From: Clostridioides difficile
GTDB lineage: Bacteria > Bacillota > Clostridia > Peptostreptococcales > Peptostreptococcaceae
Direction of reading: 5' to 3'
Assembly (NCBI GenBank): GCA_024919175.1
Contig: CP103804.1
Coordinates: 2,852,001 to 2,916,000 of the forward strand
Length of the DNA: 64,000 nucleotides
In this document: one piece after another, positions 8,132 through 17,418 of the stretch
Numbering within the stretch: position 1 is the first letter of the stretch
How the letters are laid out: every line of letters begins with the position of its first letter
The notes under the pieces: model-generated
The model's input: the letters and a program-made list of their open reading frames with translations, nothing else
Databases searched by the model: none
Told to the model about the DNA's origin: nothing
Program-made: the position numbers and the translations under genes

Positions 8132-9991
8132 TTATAAACTATAAACAATTTCTTTATCCAATATTTCTTCAAACTCTGACATTGGCATTGGTTTATAAAA
8201 AACAAACCCTTGAACCAAATCACACCCAATCTCTTTGAGAAATTCAACCTGTTCCTTATATTCAATACCTTCAGCAACAGTTATAATATTTAACTCTTTT
8301 ATCATCTGTATAATATTTTTTATTACTATCTTCTCTTTTTCTTTATTTAAACTCTCTTTAAAAAACATTGAGTCAAGCTTTAAAACATCAAATGGTAAAT
8401 CTTTCAAAACACTTAGAGACGAGTATCCCTTTCCAAAATCATCCAAAGAACAAGTAAAGCCACTTTCATGTAAGTCGTGTACAATTTCTAAAAGATGCTC
8501 TTGATTTTCAAAAGCAACACTTTCTGTAAATTCAATTTCTATAGTATTTTTAGGTATATTATGTTTATTTTTTATTTGAGAATAAGTTTCTACAAATTTA
8601 GCATTATAAAATTGTATCTTAGAAACATTAACTGATATAGGAATAATTGTTTTATTTTCATCTAATCTTTTTCTAATCCATCTACATACCTCTTCAAAAA
8701 CATATTGGTCTACCAAACTAATAAAAAATTCCTTTTCCAGTATTGGAATAAATATTGCTGGAGATATCACACATTTATCTGGTGTCATCCAACGTACTAA
8801 GGCTTCTGCACAATCTATTTTTTGAGTATGTAAATTAACTTTGGGTTGTAAATAAACAACAAATTCTCTTCTATTGAGCGCTTCATGTATTCTACTCTTA
8901 ATTGTATTTTCTTCAATCATTTTTTTACGAATATTTTCATTATAAAAAGCATACTTAGTACCTGGTTTGTTTTTGACAGTCTTTTGTGCAAAATTTGCAC
9001 GATTTATCAAATCGTCTATATTTAATTTTTCATTCATATCTTCAATACAACAAATTCCACTGACAATGGTAATACTGTATTTATTTTTAATTTCATCTGT
9101 AATATTAATCAACTTATCATCTACGATTTGTTGTCTTCTTAGTAAAGTCTCCTTATCTACATAACATCTTAATGCAACAAATCTATCTGCAATCTCTCTT
9201 GCAAATATTTCGTATTTTCCAATATCATCCATCATAAGATTAGAATAACGTTTTAATATCATGTCACCATAATCGTATCCAAATATATCATTGATATACT
9301 TAAAATTTTCAAAATCAATATAAAATATAGCAAATTTCTTATCTTTATACTTATAAATATACTTCTCTGCATCCAACTTAAATTTTTCTATAGTATTTGC
9401 TCCTGTAAGTTCATCTTTATATGCAATATTTTTTAAATCTACGTTTAATTTTTCGAGTCTAATTAATCTTCTATTATACTGTATAATCAATATAATCCAT
9501 GCTACTATACCTACAATCGATATTATAATTATTAGGGTCATTAAGTAATTGCTTTTTTCCTTAGAATAATGTTCTACTTCAAATACTGTGTCATTTGCAA
9601 TCTCAAAAAATTCTTCACTTGTTTTTAATAACTTGCTACTATCTTCTTCCATCCTTACTTTTTTAATTTCAATAGTTAAATCGTCCCATTTTCTTTCTAA
9701 TAAAGATAAATACTCATTATATTTTTTGCAGTCAGTGACTACTAGACCATATTTTCCATGTCCTGTATTTAATTCTTGTAAAATTTCATCGATATATTCT
9801 ACTAGTTCGTCATTTGGTTGAAGATTCATCTCTAATTTAGTTAAACGTTGACTAGCTCCACGAACAATACCAACATAATTAATCAACTTTCCATAATCTC
9901 CAATGTTATGAATTAATTGAACAGAAATGTAACTTATAGAAATTAATAAAACAAATAAAACTAAGATAGTTATCTTTAAAAATCGCTTCAT
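8132..9991 (-). CDS. Membrane GGDEF-EAL protein, probable c-di-GMP phosphodiesterase
   Basis: A 619-residue sensor enzyme. A membrane helix at residues 5-25 and another near 150-172 bracket an extracytoplasmic helical region of about 125 residues. The GGDEF domain (about 185-345) is degenerate: the catalytic loop reads EIADRF where GGDEF is expected, so cyclase activity is unlikely. The EAL domain (about 365-615) keeps AEALVRW, ISVNVSKIQ, EFTESV, SLDDFGKGYSSL, VLKLD, AEGIE and QGFVFYKP. It is therefore a likely c-di-GMP phosphodiesterase. Monocistronic; ATG follows GAGGATAGAGG. A second protein of the same build lies at 47471-49015. Confidence 0.9.
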   Translation of the reverse strand: MKRFLKITILVLFVLLISISYISVQLIHNIGDYGKLINYVGIVRGASQRLTKLEMNLQPNDELVEYIDEILQELNTGHGKYGLVVTDCKKYNEYLSLLERKWDDLTIEIKKVRMEEDSSKLLKTSEEFFEIANDTVFEVEHYSKEKSNYLMTLIIIISIVGIVAWIILIIQYNRRLIRLEKLNVDLKNIAYKDELTGANTIEKFKLDAEKYIYKYKDKKFAIFYIDFENFKYINDIFGYDYGDMILKRYSNLMMDDIGKYEIFAREIADRFVALRCYVDKETLLRRQQIVDDKLINITDEIKNKYSITIVSGICCIEDMNEKLNIDDLINRANFAQKTVKNKPGTKYAFYNENIRKKMIEENTIKSRIHEALNRREFVVYLQPKVNLHTQKIDCAEALVRWMTPDKCVISPAIFIPILEKEFFISLVDQYVFEEVCRWIRKRLDENKTIIPISVNVSKIQFYNAKFVETYSQIKNKHNIPKNTIEIEFTESVAFENQEHLLEIVHDLHESGFTCSLDDFGKGYSSLSVLKDLPFDVLKLDSMFFKESLNKEKEKIVIKNIIQMIKELNIITVAEGIEYKEQVEFLKEIGCDLVQGFVFYKPMPMSEFEEILDKEIVYSL

Positions 9992-10602
9992 AAAATACCT
10001 CTATCCTCTATGTTTTCACGTTTATAAGATATTCTACAATTATTCTAACTAGTTTTTTATAGGTTATAAATAATTAGTATGATTCCTTAAATGAATTTTC
10101 TGAATATTTTTAATAACCGACTAAGTGAAATATTATATAATTACTTTTCTCAAATAACGTGTATTAAACTTTAATAAAATTCTCTTGTTAATTAAAGCAT
10201 AGAAAATTTTATTCTTCATAGTTTATTTTTGGCATTGCATGTTTTCATAAAACATCATTTTCTCAAAATTACCAACAATCATATGTTTTTCTTTTTTATT
10301 ATCAATAATATTTATTCTTTCTAGTTATATATGCAAGTAATTCTATGTATTTATATACAGTTTCAATATTAACTCTAATCCAATAAAATTCTCCCTCTAT
10401 AAAAATACAATACTATTCCTTAATTACATCTAGTATTTTTTTATATTTCTTGAATACAGACCCAAGTATAACCATTGAATTATTAATATAATAACATAAC
10501 CTTGTTCATGTATATACTAGATTAATTGTATCAAACTAACTAATAAACCGCAAGTTCTAGCTAGTCTTTTTAAACATAAAATGATAAAATAATATTCAGC
10601 AA
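9992..10602. other. Long AT-rich intergenic region
   Basis: About 610 bases between divergent promoters of the GGDEF-EAL gene (minus) and the GntR gene (plus). Apart from a possible gene remnant at 10221-10397 (minus) I see no gene, riboswitch or repeat here. Confidence 0.5.
10221..10397 (-). pseudogene. Possible gene remnant (frameshifted)
   Basis: The minus strand reads GEFYWIRVNIETVYKYIELL followed by AYITRKN and then a stop. With a one-base frame change it continues as IIDNKKEKHMIVGNFEKMMF and ends at a stop 27 bases later. There is no good start codon. The composition looks protein-like across the frame break, suggesting a decayed gene end, but I cannot name the family. Confidence 0.25.
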
Positions 10603-10635
10603 ATGAGTTGTATAATAATGGGAGGTGTAAATACT

Positions 10636-12066
10636 TTGAAGCGTGAATATAGCTTATATTATTTAATTTATGAATATTATGTATCACGTATATTATTTGG
10701 ATATTATAAAAAAGGACAAACGCTACCTTCTATTGAGATAATTTGTAAACAATTTAGGGTTGCACCACAAACAGCTCGTACTGCTCTATCACGAATGCAA
10801 GATGATGGGTATATTTCTATTAGAGTTAAACGAACATCTGTTGTCATTTTTGAACAAGATGAGAAAGCTAAAAAACAGTATTCAATTAATTATTTTTCAG
10901 CAATAAAAGAAACTGTTATAGATTTATACAAATCTACAAAGCTCCTTTTTTATCCACTTTTGGTTGAAGGCTGTACTTATTTAGATGAAAACAATTTAAA
11001 AGACCTTCTTGATATTTCAAATAATATAGATATACGTAATCAACAACGTTTAATAAGTTATCACCTTATTATTTTACAAGCACTCGAAAATCCACTTGTA
11101 TTAAATCTTTTTTGGGATACTATTAGATTCCTAAGATTTCCATATTTAAGGATAGAGGATGATGCTGTTGTTTATAATCAACAAATGATAATAGAAACCT
11201 TTAATCAAATTATTAATGATATTGAATCTAGTGATTATAAGTCTGTAATTTTGAGATTTGATATTTTTCAAGAAAAGATGGTTACAAATATTTTAAATCA
11301 TATATATTCAACTATAGATATAGTTGAGGAAATAGATAAAATCCCATTTGAATGGTATATATATAGAACTAGACCTCAACTTTGTTATTCTATTGTGGTC
11401 AATTTAATCTGTAAAATCAGTAAAGGTATTTATCCTTATGGAAATTTTTTGCCATCTTTTGCTTCTTTAGCTGAGGAATATAAAGTCTCTGTTAGCACAA
11501 TACGTAGGTCTATCAGTTTACTAAACAATATTGGCATCACCAAGACACTCAATGGCAAAGGTACACAAGTAATTGATATATATAAAGAGTCTATAAAACC
11601 TGACTTTTCCAAACCATCAATTAAAAAAAATCTGATTATGTTTTTTCATAGTTTAAGTTTTATAACCTTAACATGTGAAAATGTTGCAAAAACAACTTTA
11701 AAATTCTTAAGTGAAGATGAACTATATTTATTTGAACAAAAGTTAGCTGTTCAGTTAGAAAATAAATCTTATTTTTTATCTCTTGGTACATGTATAAGCT
11801 TTATTGGTAAAATGAATCCTCTTGAATATATTAAAGAAGTGTATAGCAAGCTTTATGCTTTACTATTATGGGGATATTCACTTAAAGTATATAGAATGGA
11901 GATGCATATGTCACATGAAATATTTGCTACATTTGTACAAGATATATTAAAAGCTTTAAAAATGAAAGATATTGACTTATTTGCAAAAATCTTAAAAGAT
12001 ACACTCAATGATGAAATAATTATTGTCAAAGAAATTTTTTCACAACATAATATTTATATTAAATAG
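10636..12066 (+). CDS. Transcriptional regulator with two GntR-type winged helices
   Basis: A 476-residue protein. Residues about 1-65 form a GntR-type wHTH (LPSIEIICKQFRVAPQTART, then ALSRMQDDGYISIR). A second, similar one lies near residues 255-315 (FLPSFASLAEEYKVSVSTIR, then RSISLLNNIGITKT). Each is followed by about 150 mostly helical residues with no named ligand domain. The TTG at 10636 is preferred because GGGAGGTG sits 8 bases upstream; an upstream ATG at 10603 lacks an RBS. A protein with two full DNA-binding domains could bridge two operators by itself. It is alone, and its targets are unknown. Confidence 0.75.
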   Translation: MKREYSLYYLIYEYYVSRILFGYYKKGQTLPSIEIICKQFRVAPQTARTALSRMQDDGYISIRVKRTSVVIFEQDEKAKKQYSINYFSAIKETVIDLYKSTKLLFYPLLVEGCTYLDENNLKDLLDISNNIDIRNQQRLISYHLIILQALENPLVLNLFWDTIRFLRFPYLRIEDDAVVYNQQMIIETFNQIINDIESSDYKSVILRFDIFQEKMVTNILNHIYSTIDIVEEIDKIPFEWYIYRTRPQLCYSIVVNLICKISKGIYPYGNFLPSFASLAEEYKVSVSTIRRSISLLNNIGITKTLNGKGTQVIDIYKESIKPDFSKPSIKKNLIMFFHSLSFITLTCENVAKTTLKFLSEDELYLFEQKLAVQLENKSYFLSLGTCISFIGKMNPLEYIKEVYSKLYALLLWGYSLKVYRMEMHMSHEIFATFVQDILKALKMKDIDLFAKILKDTLNDEIIIVKEIFSQHNIYIK

Positions 12067-12160
12067 TCTTGTATATAATAAACTATATTTTTTAATTAAA
12101 TAAACGATAGCTAAAGGAAAGCCTATAATGTTATTAACTATACTAATATAAATCATAAAA

Positions 12161-12278
12161 GAGGCTGTCTCAAAATAGAGATAAGTCTCTTTTTCATTGT
12201 TAAAATGATGAAAATATATTTGATTTCATACAAAAAAGAGTGCCTCATGAACTAAAAAGCTCATTTTGAGACACCCCC
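12161..12278 (+). repeat. ~118 bp element with inverted ends, copy 1
   Basis: Begins GAGGCTGTCTCAAAATAGAG and ends CTCATTTTGAGACACCCCC, so the ends are near-perfect inverted repeats. A second copy in the same orientation, with only a handful of mismatches over the whole length, lies at 16140-16257. Together they frame the siderophore ABC operon. The ends resemble insertion-sequence termini, so this could be a MITE. The fold could also stop transcription. Confidence 0.8.
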
Positions 12279-12319
12279 ATATAATTATCATGTAAAGCAT
12301 ATATACTATAGTAATATTC

Positions 12320-13288
12320 CTATTTATTAACTGCTTTTGAAGCATCATCTATCATTTTATTTAAAGATGTAAGGCCACCATCATTTACATACCATGTTGG
12401 TGCATCCAAGTATATTATATTATCATTTTTATAAGCATCCATAGATTTTATTACATCATTATTTAAAACAGATTTAGCTGTTAAACCAGCTTTCACATCA
12501 CTACCAGTAGCTATACCTCTATCTATTACAAACATAATATCTGGATTTTGTTTAGCTACATATTCAAAAGTAATATTTTGACCATGACTTGATTCCTTTA
12601 TCTTTTTATCTTTATTCTTAAATCCAAAACTGTTGTATAATATGCTAAATCTAGACTCTTCGCCAAATACACTTAAATTCCCTTCATTTACCATAAGAGT
12701 TAAAGCATTTAAGTCTTTTTCTGTTACTTTTTTATTTAAAACTTCTATTTTCTTTTCAATTTTAGTAAATTCTTGATTAGCCTTCTCTTCTACTCCAAAT
12801 ATTTTAGCTATTTTATTTATATTATTTTTAACAGATTCTAAATACTTCTTATCATCTTTACTTGTACTTATTGTTGGTGCTATCTTAGATAATTGCTCAT
12901 AAAAATCTTCTTGTCTTCCATTTATTATAATTAAATCTGGATTTGTTGATTTTATACCTTCTAAATCTGGTTCTTTTAATCCACCTAAGTCTACATATTT
13001 TTCATCTTTATACTTTTCTAAAGATACTGGCAAACTTGATTTTGGAAGTCCTACTAAACTATCCCCAACACCTAGTGCATCCATTGTATCTAGTGCTGAA
13101 TAATCAAATACCACTACTTTTTTAGGCTTTAACTTTACATCAGTTTCTCCTAAACTATGAGTTACTTTTATAGTAACATCTGAATCCTTTGATGTTTTCT
13201 GCTCACTTTTTTTGCTCCCACCTAATGCAAATACTGCTACTAATCCTACTATAGCCACTGTTGCTATTATTGCTGCTTTTTTATTCAT
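12320..13288 (-). CDS. yclQ: Ferric-siderophore ABC transporter substrate-binding protein (YclQ-like)
   Basis: A 322-residue periplasmic-binding protein of the FatB/YclQ class. Typical motifs are VVVFDYSALDTMDALGVGD, GLKEPDLEGIKSTNPDLIII and YLDAPTWYVNDGGLTSLN near the C-terminus, the last characteristic of catecholate or petrobactin binders. It is the last gene of the Fur-box operon. Oddity: the N-terminal hydrophobic stretch ends in VFALGGSKKSEQ with no cysteine, so the lipobox usual for Gram-positive binding proteins is missing. It may stay anchored as an uncleaved helix. The siderophore is inferred from family resemblance only. Confidence 0.87.
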   Translation of the reverse strand: MNKKAAIIATVAIVGLVAVFALGGSKKSEQKTSKDSDVTIKVTHSLGETDVKLKPKKVVVFDYSALDTMDALGVGDSLVGLPKSSLPVSLEKYKDEKYVDLGGLKEPDLEGIKSTNPDLIIINGRQEDFYEQLSKIAPTISTSKDDKKYLESVKNNINKIAKIFGVEEKANQEFTKIEKKIEVLNKKVTEKDLNALTLMVNEGNLSVFGEESRFSILYNSFGFKNKDKKIKESSHGQNITFEYVAKQNPDIMFVIDRGIATGSDVKAGLTAKSVLNNDVIKSMDAYKNDNIIYLDAPTWYVNDGGLTSLNKMIDDASKAVNK

Positions 13289-13373
13289 CTTAATGTCTCC
13301 CTCATTTTTTATTAATATTCGTCTTCATTTAAATTTTTTATCAGAAAATTCATAGATTTTTATCTATAGTATT

Positions 13374-14129
13374 TTAAAAATAGACACATATTTTATTTCC
13401 ATTTATATGCTTAATGTCAAAGCTCATTTCGTAAATATCTCCTAAAACTTTTTCATTGACTATTTCATCTGTACGACCTACTTTTTCAATTTTTCCATTT
13501 TTAAGTGCAACTATATTATCTGAATAGCATGAAGCAAAATTTATGTCATGCATGACCAACACTATAGTCTTACCTAACTCATCACAAAGACTTCTAAGTA
13601 CCTTCATCATTTGTACTGAATGATTCATATCCAAATTATTAAGTGGCTCATCAAGTAATATGTACTCTGTATTTTGGGCTATTACCATTGCTATATAAGC
13701 TCTCTGTCTTTGTCCACCACTTAATTCATCCAAATATTTGTCTTGTATATCAGTTAATTTCATATAATCTATAGCTTCATTAATGTATTTTTCATCCTCT
13801 TGAGTTAAATTTCCTTCACTGTATGGAAATCTCCCAAATCCAACTAATTCTTTTATTGTGAGTTTTAAAGTTATATTATTAGATTGTTTAAGTATAGCTA
13901 TTTTTTTAGCTAGCTCTTTATTGTTATAAGAAGTTAAGCTTTTGCCTTCTATCAATACTTCTCCACTATCACCTCCTATAAGTCTTGTTACTATTGATAA
14001 CACAGTACTTTTACCAGCCCCATTTGGCCCTATAAAAGATGTTATTTTTCCTTTTTCTATATTAAAAGAAACATTATCTACAACATTTTTATTTTTATAT
14101 TTTTTAAATATGTTTTTTATTTCTATCAT
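13374..14129 (-). CDS. yclP: Iron-siderophore ABC transporter ATPase (YclP-like)
   Basis: A 251-residue FecE/FepC-type ATPase. Walker A GPNGAGKST at about residues 33-41, signature LSGGQRQRAYIAM near 136, Walker B YILLDEPLNNLD near 157 and the switch histidine in VLVMHDINFA. Its start overlaps the stop of the upstream permease by four bases (ATGA), so the genes are translationally coupled. It powers uptake through the two permeases above it. Confidence 0.92.
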   Translation of the reverse strand: MIEIKNIFKKYKNKNVVDNVSFNIEKGKITSFIGPNGAGKSTVLSIVTRLIGGDSGEVLIEGKSLTSYNNKELAKKIAILKQSNNITLKLTIKELVGFGRFPYSEGNLTQEDEKYINEAIDYMKLTDIQDKYLDELSGGQRQRAYIAMVIAQNTEYILLDEPLNNLDMNHSVQMMKVLRSLCDELGKTIVLVMHDINFASCYSDNIVALKNGKIEKVGRTDEIVNEKVLGDIYEMSFDIKHINGNKICVYF

Positions 14130-15082
14130 CTATTACTCCCCTTTAATAATAATTGGATAAAGTAAATTCCTCCTATAAAATTTATTACTACACTTAATGT
14201 TGTATTAAATTTGAATATATGTTGTATAAAAAATTGACCTATTATTAACGTAATCATCCCTAGCAAGATAGAACCTAAAATTAAATAAGTATGTTTATAT
14301 GTTTTAAAAACTTCTCTAGCTATATTGGCTAATAAAAGTCCTAAAAATGTCATAGGTCCAATAAGTGCTGTTGATACTGAAACTAAAATTGCTATTAAGA
14401 TTATCATTTTTTTTACTACTTTATCAAAATCTACACCTAAATTAATTGCTTGTTCTCTGCCTAATGATAGTATATCTAAATATTTTATCTCATCATATAT
14501 AAAAGGTATTGTTGCAATAACTATTATAAGTGCAATTAATAATACATTTGTATTTATATTATTTAGACTAGCCATTATGCTAGTTTGTAGTGCTAGAAAT
14601 TCATTAGGGTCTATCATTACTTGAATAAATGCTGTTGCACTTTTAAATAGAGTTCCAAAAACTATTCCTACTAGGATTAAAAAGAAAATATTATTTTCTT
14701 TTCTTTCAAATAATGCTCTATACAATAGCATTGAAGCTACAATCATTATAGTAACATTAATGATAAAATTATAATTTTCATTTGTAATAAGATTACTGGT
14801 TGCTCCAAATATAAATACTATTATAGTTTGAATCATTACATATAAGGAATCTAGTCCTAGTACACTTGGTGTTAATATTTGGTTGTTAGTAATTGTTTGA
14901 AATACTATAGTAGTAAATGCTATACATCCTCCACCTAGTATCATAGCAAGTATTTTTGGTATTCTTTGTGATAATACATAGTCTAGATTATTCATGTCTA
15001 TTCCATAGATTAAAAAAAATGCCATTGATATCAAGAGTAATGCAGTCATCAAATAAATTTTTTTATTAAGACTAAGCTTCAT
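14126..15082 (-). CDS. yclO: Iron-siderophore ABC permease (YclO-like)
   Basis: A 318-residue FecCD-family permease with eight to ten membrane segments. Family stretches include RIPKILAMILGGGCIAFTTI near residue 40, SVLGLDSLYV, and GPMTFLGLLLANIARE near 240. RBS AAGGAGGAATATAA precedes ATG 15082, and the gene overlaps the upstream permease by 11 bases. Paired with the next FecCD protein it forms a heterodimeric channel. Confidence 0.91.
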   Translation of the reverse strand: MKLSLNKKIYLMTALLLISMAFFLIYGIDMNNLDYVLSQRIPKILAMILGGGCIAFTTIVFQTITNNQILTPSVLGLDSLYVMIQTIIVFIFGATSNLITNENYNFIINVTIMIVASMLLYRALFERKENNIFFLILVGIVFGTLFKSATAFIQVMIDPNEFLALQTSIMASLNNINTNVLLIALIIVIATIPFIYDEIKYLDILSLGREQAINLGVDFDKVVKKMIILIAILVSVSTALIGPMTFLGLLLANIAREVFKTYKHTYLILGSILLGMITLIIGQFFIQHIFKFNTTLSVVINFIGGIYFIQLLLKGSNR

Positions 15083-16025
15083 TTATATTCCTCCTTAGTA
15101 TTAAGTAAAGGAATAGTATACTTCCTATAACACCAACTGTAAGACCTATAGATATTTCATATGGATAAATGATAATCCTTCCAAAAATATCACATATAAG
15201 TACGAATATTGCCCCAAATAATCCTGTATGCCATATACTATCTCTTATATTATCACCCATATATAGAGATACAATATTTGGAACTATTAGACCTATAAAA
15301 GGTATATTACCAGCAGTAACAACTACACATACTGTAACAAGAGCTACTATTATTAAACCTACATTGACAACTTTTTTATAACTTAGACCTAAGTTAGTTG
15401 CAAAATCCATCCCCATTCCAACAACAGTAAATCTATTTGCATAAATATATGCTACTATTATGAGAGGTATTGTTATGTATAATATTTCATAATTTCCTTT
15501 AAGTATCATAGAGAAGTCACCCTGCATCCAAGAACTTACATTTTGACTCAAATCATATTTATATGCAATAAAGTCGGTCATAGAACCTATTATATTTCCA
15601 AACATTATACCTACTAATGGTACGAATATTATGTTTTTAAACTGTAACTTTCTTATTATTTTCATAAACATAAATGTTCCTATAAGAGAAAATATAAAGG
15701 CTATTATAGTCTTCGTAAAAATAGATGCACTTGGTATTAAAAGCATACAGATTACTATACCAAATTGAGCTGCATCTATTGTTGCTCCTGTAGTAGGTGA
15801 TACAAATTTATTTTTACTTATCTGTTGCATTATAAGACCTGCTATACTCATTCCTATACCTGCAATTAATATACTTATTAACCTTGGTATCCTACTCATG
15901 ACAAATATCATAAGTTTATGCTGATTTTTTGCAAATATATGCATTATGTTTATATCTTCTGCACCTATAAATAAGGAAAAATAAGATAAAATTATTATTC
16001 CTATAATTAAATATCTCTTTTTCAT
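15072..16025 (-). CDS. yclN: Iron-siderophore ABC permease (YclN-like), first gene of operon
   Basis: A 317-residue FecCD permease: SRIPRLISILIAGIGMSIAG near residue 40, SPTTGATIDAAQFGIV, and GNIPFIGLIVPNIVSLYMGD near 240. The longer reading frame to 16067 would start inside the Fur-box region; ATG 16025 has a GGAGGGAGA ribosome site and gives MKKRYLIIG, so it is preferred. Transcription should be repressed by Fur under iron sufficiency through the boxes at 16050-16103. Confidence 0.91.
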   Translation of the reverse strand: MKKRYLIIGIIILSYFSLFIGAEDINIMHIFAKNQHKLMIFVMSRIPRLISILIAGIGMSIAGLIMQQISKNKFVSPTTGATIDAAQFGIVICMLLIPSASIFTKTIIAFIFSLIGTFMFMKIIRKLQFKNIIFVPLVGIMFGNIIGSMTDFIAYKYDLSQNVSSWMQGDFSMILKGNYEILYITIPLIIVAYIYANRFTVVGMGMDFATNLGLSYKKVVNVGLIIVALVTVCVVVTAGNIPFIGLIVPNIVSLYMGDNIRDSIWHTGLFGAIFVLICDIFGRIIIYPYEISIGLTVGVIGSILFLYLILRRNINEA

Positions 16026-16049
16026 TCTCCCTCCTTGATTTTTATTAAA

Positions 16050-16103
16050 AATGATAATTGTTATCATTTCTTTTATAGTTTATCAATAATAATTATCATT
16101 GTC
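16050..16103 (-). promoter_or_regulatory. Two Fur boxes ahead of the siderophore operon
   Basis: Site 1 (16050-16068) is AATGATAATTGTTATCATT, two perfect 8-base arms around TTG. Site 2 (16085-16103, minus strand) reads GACAATGATAATTATTATT. Both match the 7-1-7 Fur consensus closely. Site 1 lies 25 bases upstream of the first permease start. Confidence 0.9.
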
Positions 16104-16139
16104 AATATATATAAATATTTGTTTTTTTATATAAAAAAA

Positions 16140-16257
16140 AGACTGTCTAAAAATAGAGATAATCCTCTTTTTCATTGTTAAAATTATAAAAATAGATTTG
16201 ATTTCATACAAAAAAAGAGTGCCTCATGAACTAAAAAGCTCATTTGAAACACCCTCT
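16140..16257 (+). repeat. ~118 bp element with inverted ends, copy 2
   Basis: Same orientation as the copy at 12161-12278, and nearly identical through the middle (for example AGAGTGCCTCATGAACTAAA and AAGCTCATTT). The ends GACTGTCTAAAAATAGAG and CATTTGAAACACCCTC are slightly more diverged. It lies directly upstream of the Fur-box promoter. Confidence 0.8.
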
Positions 16258-16375
16258 TTAAATTTAATCTAATCTATATACCATATACATAAATCTACAT
16301 ATATGAATGTTTCTTGTTATATACAAATACTTACTCTTAATCATAGTACTTTCTATATCTAATCTAATTGCTGTA

Positions 16376-17359
16376 TTACTTTAGTATCTCTTTAAATACT
16401 CTATAGAAATTTCCACTAGATATTAAATTTATATCACTTTTTTTGTATCCTCTCTTTTGAAGCTCTATTACTATATTTTTAGCTTCATATGTACTTTTAA
16501 GACCCTCTACACTTGGATTTTTAGAATTTTCTTCAGTAAAAGAGCCTATAGTCTCTTCTCCTAGATAATCGCTAAAGTCAAAACCAAAAGATACATGCTC
16601 TATACCTATAAGATTCACCATATAATCTATATGGTCAACTAAGTGTATTAAATCTTGCTTCTTAGGATTACTATTGGTAAATCCTCTAAAGCTATTTATC
16701 CCCACTAATCCACCCGTTTTTGAAATTTCTTTTAGTTGATTATCTGTAAGATTTCTTTTTGCATCACATAGACTTTTGGCATTAGAATGAGAAGCTATAA
16801 CTGGTTTACTTACAACCGACATCAAATCCCAAAATGATTTTTCATTTAGATGTGATACATCTATTATCATGCCTAATTTTTCTAACTTATCCACTGCTTT
16901 TTTCCCTATTTCAGTTAGTCCTCTGATGTCATCTCCTAAACATCCTGTAGCAAGTTCATTCTGTTCATTCCAAGTTAATGACGCATGTCTAGCTCCAACT
17001 TCTTTATAATAATATTCGATTAAATCTAAATTTTTTCCAACATGGCTTAAACCTTCAAGACCAATCAAAATATTTATTTTATTCTCATTTAGTCCTTTAT
17101 TTATATCGGAATATTTTTTTACTATATTTACAACATCTTTCATATCTTCAATTTCTTCTTTTATACACTCTATTATCTGTTTAACTCTCTTTTCAGGCTT
17201 TTTATCATATGGTGGGTCTATCCATATTACAAAAATAGCACCTTCAATATTTGCTTTTTTAAAATTTTCAAGATGGATTCTTCTAAATACATCTTTCTCT
17301 CCATTAAGCCTTCTTATTGTTACATCTGACCAAGTATCTGAATGTCCATCAAAAATCAT
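16376..17359 (-). CDS. Membrane dipeptidase, peptidase family M19
   Basis: A 327-residue zinc dipeptidase of the renal dipeptidase family. Zinc and catalytic signatures in order: DGHSDTWSD (HxD) at residues 3-11, LIGLEGLSHVG with the bridging Glu near 122, IIDVSHLNEKSFWD with His near 180, and PVIASHSNAKSL with His near 202. ATG 17359 is preferred over the upstream TTG, because GGAGG lies between them. It follows a DUF819 membrane protein in the same direction, 60 bases away, so the pair may serve uptake and cleavage of a dipeptide. The substrate is unknown. Family length (about 310-400) fits. Confidence 0.9.
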   Translation of the reverse strand: MIFDGHSDTWSDVTIRRLNGEKDVFRRIHLENFKKANIEGAIFVIWIDPPYDKKPEKRVKQIIECIKEEIEDMKDVVNIVKKYSDINKGLNENKINILIGLEGLSHVGKNLDLIEYYYKEVGARHASLTWNEQNELATGCLGDDIRGLTEIGKKAVDKLEKLGMIIDVSHLNEKSFWDLMSVVSKPVIASHSNAKSLCDAKRNLTDNQLKEISKTGGLVGINSFRGFTNSNPKKQDLIHLVDHIDYMVNLIGIEHVSFGFDFSDYLGEETIGSFTEENSKNPSVEGLKSTYEAKNIVIELQKRGYKKSDINLISSGNFYRVFKEILK

Positions 17360-17418
17360 GACAACCTCCAATTATATAAAGTCTTTTTCAAACGTTTGTT
17401 TTTCATTCTTCATAAAAC

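Noticed and set aside
9992..10602. c-di-GMP riboswitch ahead of the GGDEF-EAL gene
   Set aside because: No consensus GGGNAAACC or tetraloop-receptor elements could be found.
12161..12278. CRISPR-like repeat
   Set aside because: Only two copies 4 kb apart with inverted ends, no spacers and no cas genes.
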